A stretch of 64,000 nt of DNA from an uncultured beta proteobacterium. Lineage in GTDB: Bacteria > Pseudomonadota > Gammaproteobacteria > Burkholderiales > Burkholderiaceae. Below the pieces are notes generated by a model. It made no database searches and was not told the DNA's origin. It saw nothing but the letters and a program-made list of their open reading frames with translations. The DNA lies in the NCBI GenBank assembly GCA_903935355.1, contig CAIZRK010000016.1, positions 1 to 64,000 on the forward strand. The letters are read 5' to 3'. Of the stretch, positions 39,877 to 49,902 are shown piece after piece. Both the position numbers and the translations under genes were made by a program. Numbering within the stretch: the stretch's first letter is position 1; each line of letters starts with the position of its first letter.

Positions 39877-41220
39877 ATGAAAAAACAATACTTTGGTACT
39901 GATGGCATCCGCGGTGAAGTAGGGCGATTTCCGATTGTTCCGGAGTTCATGACCCGCCTAGGTTATGCAGCAGGAAAAGTATTAACGCAAAATGCAAAGC
40001 AAGGCGAACGCTGCCAAATTCTGATTGGTAAAGATACTCGTGTCTCCGGTTATTTATTAGAGGCTTCCCTTGAGGCAGGTTTTGCAGCTGCTGGTGTAGA
40101 TGTCATGCTTTGTGGCCCGATTCCTACTCCTGGAGTTGCGTATCTAACCAAGGCATTGCGCCTCTCAGCAGGCTTAGTTATTTCAGCTTCGCACAACCCG
40201 TATCAAGATAACGGTATTAAATTTTTCTCTGCCAATGGCGATAAGCTTTCAGATGATTTTGAATTGGCTATCGAGGCAGAGCTTGAAAAGCCAATGGGCT
40301 GTGTGAGCTCAGAAGAATTGGGCAAAGCGTTCCGTTTGGACGATGCTGCTGGGCGTTATATTGAATTTTGTAAATCTACCTTTCCAGGCGATCAAAATCT
40401 TAAGGGTTTAAAGTTGGTAGTCGACTGTGCTAATGGCGCGGCCTATCATACGGCGCCTCATGTGTTTCATGAACTTGGTGCAGAAGTAATCTCCATTGGC
40501 GTTCACCCGGATGGTCGCAATATTAACGATGGCTGCGGCGCTACCGCCCCTGATGCCTTAATTGCTAAGGTCAAAGAAGTTGGCGCTGATTTAGGGATTG
40601 CCTTAGATGGTGATGCAGATCGGCTACAAATGGTGGATGCTAGCGGCAGATTATTTAATGGCGATGAATTACTCTATGTTCTTGCTAAGGAGCGCACTGA
40701 TCGTGGCGAAGCTTTAGGTGGAGTCGTAGGTACATTAATGACCAACTTAGCAGTAGAAATTGCCATTAAAGACTTGGGCATTGGTTTTGAGAGGGCTAAG
40801 GTAGGCGATCGATACGTATTAGAGTTACTCAAGCATAAGGGCTGGTTAATTGGGGGAGAGGGTTCTGGTCACCTGCTTTGTCTAGATCAGCATTCCACTG
40901 GTGATGGCACAATTGCTGCATTGCAAATCTTAGCTGCCATGAAGTTAAGTAATCAAAGTCTTCCTCAACTACTCAATAGTGTCAAAATCTTCCCGCAGGT
41001 GCTCCTTAACGTCAAATTTAAGGCGGGCTACGATTGGAAGACCGATGCCTCCCTGAAATTCCAAATTGCACAGGTAGAAACTGAGCTCAAAGGGACGGGT
41101 AGAGTGTTGATTCGGGAATCAGGTACTGAACCAGTACTTCGGGTGATGGTTGAAGCTCAAGATAAAGCTATTGCACTTAGTGCGGCTAAGAGTATTGCTA
41201 ATCTAATTCCAACTTCATAA
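39877..41220 (+). CDS. glmM: phosphoglucosamine mutase
   Basis: GlmM interconverts glucosamine-6-phosphate and glucosamine-1-phosphate for peptidoglycan and LPS. The phosphoserine loop [15 protein letters not shown], the metal loop [21 protein letters not shown] and the phosphate-binding [15 protein letters not shown] are intact. Length (447 aa) is normal. In many proteobacteria glmM follows folP or ftsH; here it stands just before the pst operon. Confidence 0.97.
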   Translation: MKKQYFGTDGIRGEVGRFPIVPEFMTRLGYAAGKVLTQNAKQGERCQILIGKDTRVSGYLLEASLEAGFAAAGVDVMLCGPIPTPGVAYLTKALRLSAGLVISASHNPYQDNGIKFFSANGDKLSDDFELAIEAELEKPMGCVSSEELGKAFRLDDAAGRYIEFCKSTFPGDQNLKGLKLVVDCANGAAYHTAPHVFHELGAEVISIGVHPDGRNINDGCGATAPDALIAKVKEVGADLGIALDGDADRLQMVDASGRLFNGDELLYVLAKERTDRGEALGGVVGTLMTNLAVEIAIKDLGIGFERAKVGDRYVLELLKHKGWLIGGEGSGHLLCLDQHSTGDGTIAALQILAAMKLSNQSLPQLLNSVKIFPQVLLNVKFKAGYDWKTDASLKFQIAQVETELKGTGRVLIRESGTEPVLRVMVEAQDKAIALSAAKSIANLIPTS

Positions 41221-41257
41221 GTCATTGAATATATTGGATTATTTTATATTTTTCTAT

Positions 41258-41291
41258 TTGTCATAAAAGAGTCATACTCAAATCGTATCGT
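41258..41291 (+). promoter_or_regulatory. Pho box and -10 of the pst operon
   Basis: TTGTCATAAAAGAGTCAT (41258-41275) matches the PhoB consensus CTGTCATAWAWCTGTCAY in 15 of 18 positions, with GTCAT repeated at 11 bp. Ten bases on is TATCGT (4 of 6 to TATAAT), the usual position of the -10 box. PhoB-phosphate should activate pstS from here when phosphate is low. Confidence 0.85.
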
Positions 41292-41331
41292 TCCTCAATC
41301 GCGATATCGCGTAATTTATTTAAGGAACGAT
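41287..41331 (+). promoter_or_regulatory. structured 5' leader of pstS
   Basis: ATCGTTCCT (41287-41295) pairs with AGGAACGAT (41323-41331). The 3' arm holds the AAGGA ribosome-binding site of pstS. Between the arms is the 12-bp palindrome CGCGATATCGCG (41300-41311). The first arm starts at the -10 box, so only part may be in the transcript. Confidence 0.45.
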
Positions 41332-41334
41332 GCA

Positions 41335-42357
41335 ATGAAATCTTTTTTGAAAAAAGCGCTACTAATTAGTGCTATTTCTGTTGCTCCAACAGCCTTTGCA
41401 GTAGACATGACAGGTGCTGGCGCTACTTTCCCATACCCTATTTACGCTAAATGGGCTGAAGCATTTAAAGCTAAGACTGGCTCAAACTTGAACTATCAAT
41501 CGATTGGTTCTTCAGGCGGTATCAAGCAAATCAAAGCAAAGACTGTTGATTTTGGTGCAACCGACAATCCAGTGAAATTCGATGATTTAGAAAAAGATGG
41601 CATGGTTCAATTTCCAGCCATTATCGGCGGTGTCGTTCCCGTCATTAACGTAGAAGGTGTTAAGCCAGGCGAAATCAAATTAGATGGACCAACCTTAGCT
41701 GATATTTTCCAAGGGGTTATTTCTGATTGGGGTGATAAGCGGATTGCCATCATGAACCCAGGCGTGAAGATTCCCACTGGTTCAATTACTGTGGTTCATC
41801 GTGCAGATGGTTCTGGTACAACAGCAATTTTTACTGATTACTTAGCCAAAACTAGCTCTTTGTGGAAAGATGCCGTTGGTGCTGGTGCAGCAGTGAAGTG
41901 GCCTGCAGCGTCATCTGTTGGCGGCAAGGGTAACGAAGGTGTTGCTGCAAACGTATCTCGCGTAAAAAACTCAGTGGGTTATGTTGAGTACGCGTATGCT
42001 AAGAAAAACAAAATGACTTATATCACTTTGAAGAACAAAGCGGGTAATTATGTTGCACCCGATGATGAGACTTTTGCCGCTGCTGCTGCAGGTACGGATT
42101 GGGCAAAAATTCCAGGTATGGGAACATTTATCACCGATGCTGCTGGTGCGAAGTCATGGCCAATTACTGGCGCATCCTTCATTCTTCTTTATAAGAATCC
42201 AGAAAACAAAGCCAATGCTGCTGAAGTTATCAAGTTCTTTGATTTTGCCTTCAAAGATGGCAAGAAAATGGCTGAAGAGTTAGATTACGTGCCAATGCCT
42301 GATCAAACTACTGATTTCATCCGCAAGAATGTATTTACTAAAGTAGTTACTAAATAA
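41335..42357 (+). CDS. pstS: phosphate-binding periplasmic protein PstS
   Basis: PstS captures inorganic phosphate for the PstCAB importer. A signal peptide (SAISVAPTAFA) is followed by the family start VDMTGAGATFPYPIYAKWAEAF, the ligand segments SIGSSGGIKQI and VHRADGSGTTAIFTDYL, and the conserved VGGKGNEGVAANV. Length (340 aa) is normal. A Pho box lies upstream and a hairpin separates it from pstC, which would make pstS mRNA more abundant than the rest. Confidence 0.97.
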   Translation: MKSFLKKALLISAISVAPTAFAVDMTGAGATFPYPIYAKWAEAFKAKTGSNLNYQSIGSSGGIKQIKAKTVDFGATDNPVKFDDLEKDGMVQFPAIIGGVVPVINVEGVKPGEIKLDGPTLADIFQGVISDWGDKRIAIMNPGVKIPTGSITVVHRADGSGTTAIFTDYLAKTSSLWKDAVGAGAAVKWPAASSVGGKGNEGVAANVSRVKNSVGYVEYAYAKKNKMTYITLKNKAGNYVAPDDETFAAAAAGTDWAKIPGMGTFITDAAGAKSWPITGASFILLYKNPENKANAAEVIKFFDFAFKDGKKMAEELDYVPMPDQTTDFIRKNVFTKVVTK

Positions 42358-42390
42358 GTTATAGATTGATGGTAATCAGTTAAAACTAAT

Positions 42391-42418
42391 AAACAGCCTC
42401 ACTCTAGTGGGGCTGTTT
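42391..42418 (+). terminator. hairpin between pstS and pstC
   Basis: AAACAGCC (42391-42398) pairs with GGCTGTTT (42411-42418), extended by CAC/GTG around TCTA. Only a short T-run is present, so partial termination or 3' stabilisation of pstS mRNA is likely. Confidence 0.7.
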
Positions 42419-42441
42419 CAATATTTAAATAAGCGCTATTT

Positions 42442-43431
42442 ATGATGGAATTAACTCAGTCTTACTCCGCACCAACTCCACAAGCGTTTCGGATTGCTCA
42501 GTTGCAGCGTGTCCAAGATTTCTTATTTCGAGCGGTAACGCAATTTTTTGCGCTATCAGTGTTAATCGCACTGCTTGGCATTATTATTTCTTTATTTATT
42601 AATGCATGGCCCGCATTACATACTTTTGGCCCAGCATTCTTCTTTACCCAAGAGTGGGACATTATTAATGGCGAGTTTGGCGGTCTAATTGCTATTTACG
42701 GTACGGTAGTTACCTCCCTGATTGCTTTGCTCATCGCGGTACCGCTCAGTTTTGGCATTGCTGTATTTTTAACAGAGTTATGTCCTGCTACATTGCGGAG
42801 GCCTTTAGGGACCGCTGTCGAACTATTAGCGGCAGTGCCATCCATTATTTACGGTATGTTTGGCCTATTTATCTTTGCACCACTCTTTGCTGAGTATATT
42901 CAACCAGCATTGGCCGGCACCTTGGGGCATATCCCAGGTTTAGGCATTTTGTTTTCAGGTGCCTTTAACGGTATTGGTATTTTGTGCGCTGGCTTAATTT
43001 TGGCTATGATGATTCTTCCGTTCATTGCCTCTGTGATGCGGGATGTATTTGAAATTGTTCCGCCTGTGCTTAAAGAGTCTGCTTACGGAATTGGTTGCAC
43101 AACCTGGGAAGTGGTAAAAAATGTCGTGCTTCCTTATACCAAGGCAGGTGTCATTGGTGGCATCATGCTTGGTTTAGGTAGGGCGCTTGGAGAAACCATG
43201 GCTGTTACCTTTGTGATTGGCAATGCCCATCGCTTATCTCCTTCTTTGTTTGCTCCTGGTACATCAATTGCTTCAACCTTAGCCAACGAGTTTGGTGAAG
43301 CTGAAGCGGGAAATCATTTATCTTCTTTATACGCACTTGGATTGGCACTGTTCATCATTACCTTTATTGTGTTGGCATGCGCTAAATGGATGCTCAACAG
43401 TATGGAGAAAAAGCAGGGCTTAAAAACATGA
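42442..43431 (+). CDS. pstC: phosphate ABC transporter permease PstC
   Basis: PstC is one of the two membrane subunits of the high-affinity phosphate importer. Six hydrophobic segments are visible, with the EAA-type loop ([28 protein letters not shown]) that contacts PstB and the [13 protein letters not shown] segment. Length (329 aa) is normal. The ORF starts with two adjacent ATGs. Its stop overlaps the pstA start. Confidence 0.96.
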   Translation: MMELTQSYSAPTPQAFRIAQLQRVQDFLFRAVTQFFALSVLIALLGIIISLFINAWPALHTFGPAFFFTQEWDIINGEFGGLIAIYGTVVTSLIALLIAVPLSFGIAVFLTELCPATLRRPLGTAVELLAAVPSIIYGMFGLFIFAPLFAEYIQPALAGTLGHIPGLGILFSGAFNGIGILCAGLILAMMILPFIASVMRDVFEIVPPVLKESAYGIGCTTWEVVKNVVLPYTKAGVIGGIMLGLGRALGETMAVTFVIGNAHRLSPSLFAPGTSIASTLANEFGEAEAGNHLSSLYALGLALFIITFIVLACAKWMLNSMEKKQGLKT

Positions 43432-44294
43432 ACAATCTCTCCAACATTGATCCAGCGCTTTTTGCTAAACGCAAACGCGCAAACAAGCTTGGCTTAACCC
43501 TTTCCATGATTGCTATGGTTTTGGGCATGGTTTTTCTATTTTGGATTTTAGGTGTACTGTTTTATAAAGGCTTTTCATCTCTCGATCTAGCCATTTTTAC
43601 GCAAAGCACTCCAGCGCCTGGTTCTGAAGGTGGTGGTCTAGCTAATGCGATTGTGGGTAGTTTAATGTTGGTGGGTTGTTGCACCTTGATTAGCACGCCA
43701 ATTGGGGTGCTTGCTGGGCTATACCTTTCTGAATACGGCGCACGTAGTCGTATAGCGGCGACGACCCGTTTTGTTACCGATATCATGCTCTCAGCCCCAT
43801 CAATTGTGATTGGTTTATTTATCTATGCATTGGTGGTGGCACAGGTACGCCATTTTTCTGGTTGGGCTGGCACGATTGCTTTAGCTTTAATTGCTATTCC
43901 AGTGGTAGTACGCACTACTGAAAATATGTTGCTCTTGGTTCCCGGAAGTTTGCGTGAAGCAGCATATGCCTTAGGTACACCAAAGTGGAAAGTTGCTTTT
44001 AAAATTACCCTACGCGCAGCACAAAGCGGTGTCATGACAGGTATTTTGTTAGCGTTAGCACGCGTGAGTGGAGAAACTGCTCCCTTACTATTTACAGCTT
44101 TAAATAACCAATTCTTCTCCACCAATATGAATGCACCTATGGCTAATCTGCCAGTGGTGATTTTTCAGTTTGCTATGAGTCCTTACGATAACTGGGTTGA
44201 TTTGGCATGGGGTGGAGCGCTATTAATTACGATTGCTGTATTGGGCTTAAATATTTTGGCTCGAGTAGTGTTCCGTGAGAAAGTCCAAGGATGA
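43428..44294 (+). CDS. pstA: phosphate ABC transporter permease PstA
   Basis: PstA is the second permease subunit. It has six membrane segments and the EAA loop [20 protein letters not shown], followed by [20 protein letters not shown], a PstA hallmark. The track begins at 43386 inside pstC; the ATG at 43428 ([12 protein letters not shown]) overlaps the pstC stop as ATGA and is the likely start, giving 288 aa. The stop overlaps pstB. Confidence 0.96.
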   Translation: MNNLSNIDPALFAKRKRANKLGLTLSMIAMVLGMVFLFWILGVLFYKGFSSLDLAIFTQSTPAPGSEGGGLANAIVGSLMLVGCCTLISTPIGVLAGLYLSEYGARSRIAATTRFVTDIMLSAPSIVIGLFIYALVVAQVRHFSGWAGTIALALIAIPVVVRTTENMLLLVPGSLREAAYALGTPKWKVAFKITLRAAQSGVMTGILLALARVSGETAPLLFTALNNQFFSTNMNAPMANLPVVIFQFAMSPYDNWVDLAWGGALLITIAVLGLNILARVVFREKVQG

Positions 44295-45142
44295 TGAGCA
44301 ATATGAAAACAATGTTTGACTTAAATAAGATAGATAGTCATGGGGGTAGAGTGGACTTAAATACAAATGAACCGGCACAAACAGAAGTCAAAAATGCGAT
44401 TGAAGTGCGCAATCTCAATTTCTTTTACGGCTCCTTCCAAGGTCTAAAAGATATCAATTTAGATATTGAAGAGAGAAAAGTGACTGCATTTATTGGACCT
44501 TCTGGTTGCGGTAAATCGACTCTACTACGGACCTTAAATCGCATGTATGACCTCTATCCAGGTCAACGTGCTGAAGGCGAGATTAATTTTTATGGCAAAA
44601 ATACCTTAGCACCAGGTGAAGACCTCAATTTGCTCCGCTCTAGGATTGGTATGGTCTTTCAAAAACCAACCCCATTTCCGATGTCGATCTACGAGAATAT
44701 TGCCTTTGGCGTGCGTTTATATGAGCGCCTCTCCCGTTCAGAAATGGATGAGCGAGTAGAGTGGGCTTTAAATAAAGCAGCTCTTTGGAATGAGGCTAAA
44801 GATATTCTGAATCAAAGTGGTTTATCTCTCTCTGGTGGTCAGCAACAGCGTTTATGTATTGCCCGTGGCGTAGCGGTCAAGCCATCCGTTATTCTGCTTG
44901 ATGAGCCAACTTCAGCTTTAGATCCAATCTCCACAGGTAAGATTGAAGAATTGATCAATGAACTCAAACATGAGTACACGATTGCGATCGTTACCCACAA
45001 TATGCAACAAGCTGCGCGAGTATCCGATTACACTGCATATATGTACCTTGGCAGCTTGATTGAATATGGTAAAACCGACGAAATCTTTATTAAGCCTAAG
45101 CGTAAAGAAACAGAAGATTATATTACCGGCCGCTTTGGTTAA
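44291..45142 (+). CDS. pstB: phosphate ABC transporter ATPase PstB
   Basis: PstB powers phosphate import. Walker [10 protein letters not shown], signature [14 protein letters not shown] and Walker [14 protein letters not shown] are intact, followed by [15 protein letters not shown]. About 24 residues before [14 protein letters not shown] are extra relative to compact PstB proteins, so a later ATG could be the start. It overlaps pstA. Confidence 0.97.
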   Translation: MMSNMKTMFDLNKIDSHGGRVDLNTNEPAQTEVKNAIEVRNLNFFYGSFQGLKDINLDIEERKVTAFIGPSGCGKSTLLRTLNRMYDLYPGQRAEGEINFYGKNTLAPGEDLNLLRSRIGMVFQKPTPFPMSIYENIAFGVRLYERLSRSEMDERVEWALNKAALWNEAKDILNQSGLSLSGGQQQRLCIARGVAVKPSVILLDEPTSALDPISTGKIEELINELKHEYTIAIVTHNMQQAARVSDYTAYMYLGSLIEYGKTDEIFIKPKRKETEDYITGRFG

Positions 45143-45155
45143 TTGGAGATAATAA

Positions 45156-45863
45156 ATGCCAGATAAACACCTTTCATCACAATTTGATGCTGATTTAAAT
45201 TCTCTTTCTAGTCGTCTATTAGAAATGGGTGGACTAGTTGAGTCGCAGATTTCTACTGCAATGCGCGCTTTTACGCAAATGGATTTGGAAACTTGCAATG
45301 TAGTCATAGAAAACGAAAAACTCGTAAATGACTTAGAGATTCAGATTGACTTGGCTTGCACAGAATTAATTGCTCGTCGCCAACCTACTGCACGCGATTT
45401 ACGCTTAGTGATGGCTGTTTCTAAGGCAATTACTAACTTAGAGCGTGCAGGAGATGAGGCAGAGCGGGTTGCCAAAAGAACTAAGCGCTTGATTGAGGCT
45501 GGAGCGACCTACAATATTAACGTAGCCGAGCTGCGATTATCGGGTCAAATGGCCATTTCTTTATTACGTCGTAGCTTAGATGCTTTCGCTCGTCTAGATA
45601 CCATAGCCGCTGCTGAAGTAGTGGCGGAAGATCGCCAGATTGATGAAGAGTTCAGAGGTTTTGTACGTAAATTGATTACTTATATGATGGAAGACCCCCA
45701 TACCATCACTACTGGACTAGATATGCTTTCGATTGCCAAAGCTATTGAACGCATTGGTGACCATTCTAAAAATATTGCTGAGTTTGTGATCTATATTGCC
45801 AAAGGTTCTGACGTACGTCATATCCCGCATGAAGAATTAGTACGTGAGGCAACTAAACCCTAA
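45156..45863 (+). CDS. phoU: phosphate signalling protein PhoU
   Basis: PhoU links the state of PstSCAB to PhoR and keeps the Pho regulon off when phosphate is plentiful. It shows two tandem three-helix repeats with metal-binding E/DxxxD patterns (NLERAGDEAERVAKR and KAIERIGDHSKNIAEF). Length (235 aa) is normal. GGAG lies just before its ATG, 13 bases after pstB. Confidence 0.97.
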   Translation: MPDKHLSSQFDADLNSLSSRLLEMGGLVESQISTAMRAFTQMDLETCNVVIENEKLVNDLEIQIDLACTELIARRQPTARDLRLVMAVSKAITNLERAGDEAERVAKRTKRLIEAGATYNINVAELRLSGQMAISLLRRSLDAFARLDTIAAAEVVAEDRQIDEEFRGFVRKLITYMMEDPHTITTGLDMLSIAKAIERIGDHSKNIAEFVIYIAKGSDVRHIPHEELVREATKP

Positions 45864-45886
45864 ATTAAATCAATACGGATTTCATA

Positions 45887-46600
45887 ATGACACACCGCAT
45901 ATTGATTGTTGAGGATGAGCCATCTATTGCAGAATTGATTGCAATTAATTTAACGCATGCTGGATATGAAGTAGAAAAAGCACTGCAAACTGATGTAGCT
46001 ATCAGTATGATGCGAGAGCAACTGCCTAACCTATTAATTTTAGATTGGATGCTGCCTGGAAAGTCTGGGGTTCAGTTTGCAAAAGAATTGCGTGCTAATG
46101 AGCGCACTAGAGCTTTACCAATCTTAATGTTGACAGCAAAGAGTGAAGAGTCAGATAAGGTCATGGGTTTGGATTCTGGGGCTGATGACTACGTCACAAA
46201 GCCATTTTCTACAAAAGAATTAGTGGCCCGCGTTAAAGCGCTGTTACGTCGCCAGACTCCACTAGAAGAGACGGGCCCACTTACTGTTGGCCCATTAAGG
46301 TTGGACCCGATTTCCCATCGGATTACAGTGGTTTGGCCTAATGTGGAACCGCGAGCACTTTCCTTGGGTCCAACAGAATACAGGCTACTTCAGTTCCTTA
46401 TGGCTAACCCTGAACGGGTTCATTCAAGGGCCAATTTACTAGATAAAGTCTGGGGTAATGAAGTATATATCGAAGAGCGCACAGTTGATGTCCACATCAA
46501 GAGGCTAAGGGCCGCTTTAGCGATATCTGATTGTGAGCGATATATTGAAACCGTTCGGGGTAGTGGGTACCGAATCACTAAAATCCCCACACAAACCTGA
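45887..46600 (+). CDS. phoB: phosphate regulon response regulator PhoB
   Basis: PhoB binds Pho boxes when phosphorylated. The receiver domain has the acidic pair ED (9-11), phospho-acceptor Asp53 in ILDWMLPG and Lys105 in YVTKPF. The C-terminal winged helix (LGPTEYRLLQFLMANPERVHSR and RTVDVHIKRLRAAL) is of the OmpR type. It probably acts at the Pho boxes noted in this window. Confidence 0.96.
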   Translation: MTHRILIVEDEPSIAELIAINLTHAGYEVEKALQTDVAISMMREQLPNLLILDWMLPGKSGVQFAKELRANERTRALPILMLTAKSEESDKVMGLDSGADDYVTKPFSTKELVARVKALLRRQTPLEETGPLTVGPLRLDPISHRITVVWPNVEPRALSLGPTEYRLLQFLMANPERVHSRANLLDKVWGNEVYIEERTVDVHIKRLRAALAISDCERYIETVRGSGYRITKIPTQT

Positions 46601-46661
46601 TCTAACACTGATCTTTGCTGGGGTTTACGTCACCTCCATCTAGATGCTCTAAGATTGTCGT

Positions 46662-47969
46662 ATGTTATCTGCCTTAATTCGTTTTGCTTTTATCGTTTGC
46701 TTGGCATTTATTGCCGCCTACGTCTGTCTAATCCATTGGGGTGCTCTAGTTGCCATCACCGCTGGAATAGCTATTTTGGCTATTCCTTTGGTTTATTCCT
46801 ACATTAATTTAGCCCGTTTACTAAAGTATGCACAAGACGATAAGGTGGAGAGCATTCCTCTCCCAAGTGGTTACTGGGAAGTGGTTTACTTTCGTCTGCA
46901 ACGCCTGGTACGTAGCTTAAAGTTACAAATTCGCTCGATCGAACAGCAACATAATCGGTTTATAGAGGCCTTTCAGGCATCCCCTAACGGCATCTTGATG
47001 CTTGATGGCCAAGATCATATTGAGTGGTGTAATGCCATTGCTGAGCGCTTTTTTGGCTTGCACTTTAAGCGCGATGTGATGCAAAGAATCAACTTCTTAA
47101 TTCGTCGTCCCGAATTTATTCAGTACTTAACTAGGCGCCAATTTGAGGAGCCATTGCTACTCGAGAGAATGGGGCCAGACTCTAATTTAAGCTTAATGCT
47201 GCAAGCTTTTCCATTTGGCGACAAGCGCCATCTGTTGCTAGTGCAAGATGTCACTGATTTACAGAAGGCTGACGCCATGCGGCGTGACTTCGTAGCCAAT
47301 GTGTCTCATGAGATGAGAACGCCGATTACTGTATTAATGGGCTTTCTAGAAACCATGCAATCGCTCGATTTGGATAAAGCGCAGCAACATCAATACTTTG
47401 ACATGATGATGTCGCAGTCTCAAAGAATGAAGAGTTTAGTGGAGGATTTATTAACTTTAGCGAACTTAGAGGCGAACACTTTACCAGCACCCCTACAAGT
47501 AATTAATGTTGATACCTTAATGGCTCTATTAAAGAATGATGCGCAAGCACTCTCTCAAAATAAACATACATTTGAGTTTAAATCCTCTACACCCCTTAAT
47601 TTAATGGGCGAGGAGCGAGAAATTCTCTCAGCCTTTGGCAATCTGGTTTCTAATGCTATTCGTTATACCCCTGATGCCGGTTATGTCACTGCACATTGGC
47701 AGGTGAACGATCAGGGGCAAGGAGAGTTTTCTGTGATGGATTCTGGGCCAGGTATTGCTTCGGAACATCTCTCTCGATTAACTGAACGATTTTATCGAAT
47801 AGACCGCAGTCGATCTAGAGATACAGGGGGCACTGGTTTAGGCTTAGCCATTGTCAAACATATTGCTAATCGTCATCAAGCTCAACTGATTATCGAGAGC
47901 GTGCCGGGCAAAGGTAGCACCTTTACCTTGCGGTTTCCAAAAGAGCGCTTAACTGCTTTAACGACTTAA
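46662..47969 (+). CDS. phoR: phosphate regulon sensor histidine kinase PhoR
   Basis: Two close membrane helices (about 5-48) are followed by a linker, a PAS domain (about 98-200), the phospho-acceptor His216 in VANVSHEMRTPIT, and an ATPase domain with NAIRYTP, DSGPGI and GGTGLGLAIVKH boxes. As in other PhoR proteins there is almost no periplasmic part, so the signal comes through PstB and PhoU. The stop codon overlaps that of the convergent 72-aa gene. Confidence 0.96.
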   Translation: MLSALIRFAFIVCLAFIAAYVCLIHWGALVAITAGIAILAIPLVYSYINLARLLKYAQDDKVESIPLPSGYWEVVYFRLQRLVRSLKLQIRSIEQQHNRFIEAFQASPNGILMLDGQDHIEWCNAIAERFFGLHFKRDVMQRINFLIRRPEFIQYLTRRQFEEPLLLERMGPDSNLSLMLQAFPFGDKRHLLLVQDVTDLQKADAMRRDFVANVSHEMRTPITVLMGFLETMQSLDLDKAQQHQYFDMMMSQSQRMKSLVEDLLTLANLEANTLPAPLQVINVDTLMALLKNDAQALSQNKHTFEFKSSTPLNLMGEEREILSAFGNLVSNAIRYTPDAGYVTAHWQVNDQGQGEFSVMDSGPGIASEHLSRLTERFYRIDRSRSRDTGGTGLGLAIVKHIANRHQAQLIIESVPGKGSTFTLRFPKERLTALTT

Positions 47970-48184
47970 TCCTTCTTGTCTTTGCTTTTCTCTTTCTTTT
48001 TCTTATTCTTCTTAGATTCTTTAGGAAGTTTATCCAACTTGCCATTGGCGTATAAACACCAAACCTTAATTTCCTCTAGTAGCTCATTGAGATCTTCATA
48101 AGATAAATTCTTAAAGTCTTGTAAACCAATAGCCCCTGATTCTTGCAATTGTTTTACAGCATCTTCATAATTGTATTTGCTCAT
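47966..48184 (-). CDS. small Lys-rich protein, 72 aa
   Basis: I do not recognise this protein. The first 50 residues look like an amphipathic helical domain (YEDAVKQLQESG, YEDLNELLEEIKVW). The last 20 are almost all Lys, Ser and Glu, suggesting nucleic-acid binding or disorder. AAGAG lies a few bases before the ATG. It converges on phoR, sharing TTAA as the two stop codons. Confidence 0.55.
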   Translation of the reverse strand: MSKYNYEDAVKQLQESGAIGLQDFKNLSYEDLNELLEEIKVWCLYANGKLDKLPKESKKNKKKKEKSKDKKD

Positions 48185-48231
48185 AGCTCTTTATATGCAA
48201 TTTAGTAATAACCCGTATATGCTAACAAAGT

Positions 48232-48251
48232 AATATGACAAAAGTCATATT
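48232..48251. repeat. inverted repeat AATATGAC/GTCATATT
   Basis: Two 8-bp arms separated by AAAA lie in the 90-bp space between the mgtC end and the 72-aa gene start. It could be a weak terminator of mgtC or an operator. It has a single GTCAT per strand, so it is not a Pho box. Confidence 0.4.
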
Positions 48252-48274
48252 TTGCGCCCCCATCCCTGAGTTTA

Positions 48275-48763
48275 TTATTCGTCAGGATCTGTAGAAAGCT
48301 CAGAAGCCCGTCTAATGCCAGTGAGTTTTCTGATCATTCGCTCCAAGGGGCCGCCTAGGACTAGGGTTAGCACAATTGCACCTAGGGCTAAGCCCCCTAA
48401 AACCAGTTGGCCGGCCCCAAAGGCGGCAGCAATTAAGGCGGAGGACCAGATGCTAGCTGCAGTAGTGAGCCCATGAATTCTTTGGGAGCTATGCTCCCGA
48501 ATAATGACCCCAGCGCCCAAAAAGCCTAAACCAGTGATAAGACCTTGGAATACATGGCTTAATGCTTGGGTGTCTATCACCCCATGATTTCCAAGTGACA
48601 TTACTGCCGTAGCTGAACCAATGGCTACAAGCGAGTGGGTTCTCATGCCCGCAGATTTGTGGTGTAACCAGCGATTTAAACCTAGAATGGTACCAGCTAG
48701 GAGGGCCAGAATGAGGCGTAGAGCCATTTCTGAGTAATGCTCCCAGTATCCAAGATGTTCCAT
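48275..48763 (-). CDS. MgtC/SapB family membrane protein
   Basis: The sequence shows the conserved GTILGLNRWLHHKSAGMRTHSLVAIGSA start and four to five membrane helices of the MgtC N-terminal domain. Members curb the F-ATPase and are induced by low magnesium, acid or low phosphate in several bacteria. The short form (162 aa) lacks the C-terminal regulatory domain of Salmonella MgtC. Its place among phosphate genes is suggestive. Confidence 0.9.
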   Translation of the reverse strand: MEHLGYWEHYSEMALRLILALLAGTILGLNRWLHHKSAGMRTHSLVAIGSATAVMSLGNHGVIDTQALSHVFQGLITGLGFLGAGVIIREHSSQRIHGLTTAASIWSSALIAAAFGAGQLVLGGLALGAIVLTLVLGGPLERMIRKLTGIRRASELSTDPDE

Positions 48764-48855
48764 GTATTCCTCAAAGTAATTAATGAGTGCTAAAGCCCAG
48801 TTTAATGCAAGCTGTTTACTCTATTAAGGAATAAGAAGTCCAGGCGGATGCCCCT

Positions 48856-49866
48856 TTAAATAATTTTTTTAAGCTTAAGAGCCCCATAAACAGCAGTTCC
48901 AGCTAGGCCCATGAGCGCCATGATGAAGTAAAACGATTCTTTTAATCCTGGTAAATCTTCCATATTCATACCCATGACCCCAGTTAGTAAAGTCATTGGT
49001 AAAAAAATCACAGTCATGACCGACAAAACTTGCAAATTGCGGGCATTAAATTGAGCCACATGGGCTGCTTGCTCATCCTGAAGCACTTTAGCGCGATCGT
49101 ACAGATTGGAAATTTCTTGTACTAAGTGTGAGAGTAATTCTAGATCATCATTTAAGCGCAATTTATCATCATCCGTAAACCAATAAGGTAAGCGTTTTTG
49201 TAGGCGATGTAAGGCAATTAACTCTGGTGAAAATTGACGGCGTAGTCGACTGCATTCAATGCGAATACGTCCCAGAAATTCATGTTCGGGTAAATTTTTA
49301 CCTTTCAGAAGAATTTCTTCTAAATCATCCATTGTTTCGGAGAGGCGGTTCAAGATTGTTCTTAAATATTCAGCACGTAAATCAATCAGCTCATGAAATA
49401 ACTCAATTATTGAGCGAGGCTGTAATAAACCATTTCTTAATTCAAACCGCAACTTATCTGTCGTTCTGAGGGGATTATTTCTCAGGGAGATCATTAGGCG
49501 GGGCGTAAGGAATGCCCAAAGAGTCCCTAAGCTCGAGTCATTTTCTTTATTGCCAAATTCTTGCGCAAAGTCATTCATCACCATTAGTAAGCAATCATCT
49601 AACTTTTCAACCCGCTCTAAGCGACTGCGGTTAACGCCTTCCTCAATCATTTCAACAATACGCTCTGGGACTAAGCTCGTTTTTTCAAGCCAACGTTGAA
49701 CTTGGAAATTCGTCAGATTCAGATGCAGCCAAATCGAGAGATTAGGATCTTCAAGAGATTGCGCGATATCGACTAATGGCAATTCATAATTTTCACCAGA
49801 TGAAGTGATGGCCCACGCAAAAACGACGCCATTTACAGGAAAGGGTTGAGTAGGCTCTTGAGTCAC
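48856..49866 (-). CDS. CorA/ZntB family divalent cation transporter
   Basis: The C-terminus has two membrane helices with the GMN signature (LLTGVMGMNMEDLPGL). The long cytosolic N-terminal funnel domain (WLHLNLTNFQVQRWLEKTSLVP, RLMISLRNNPLRTTDKL) resembles ZntB-type zinc transporters more than CorA. Length is 336 aa. The transported ion (Zn2+ or Mg2+) cannot be fixed from sequence. Confidence 0.88.
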   Translation of the reverse strand: MTQEPTQPFPVNGVVFAWAITSSGENYELPLVDIAQSLEDPNLSIWLHLNLTNFQVQRWLEKTSLVPERIVEMIEEGVNRSRLERVEKLDDCLLMVMNDFAQEFGNKENDSSLGTLWAFLTPRLMISLRNNPLRTTDKLRFELRNGLLQPRSIIELFHELIDLRAEYLRTILNRLSETMDDLEEILLKGKNLPEHEFLGRIRIECSRLRRQFSPELIALHRLQKRLPYWFTDDDKLRLNDDLELLSHLVQEISNLYDRAKVLQDEQAAHVAQFNARNLQVLSVMTVIFLPMTLLTGVMGMNMEDLPGLKESFYFIMALMGLAGTAVYGALKLKKII

Positions 49867-49902
49867 GATGGAGTAAATTAAATGAGGTTAATGATTATTG
49901 GG

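Noticed and set aside
48232-48251. AATATGAC/GTCATATT as a Pho box
   Set aside because: It is an inverted repeat with one half-site per strand, whereas Pho boxes are direct repeats at 11 bp.
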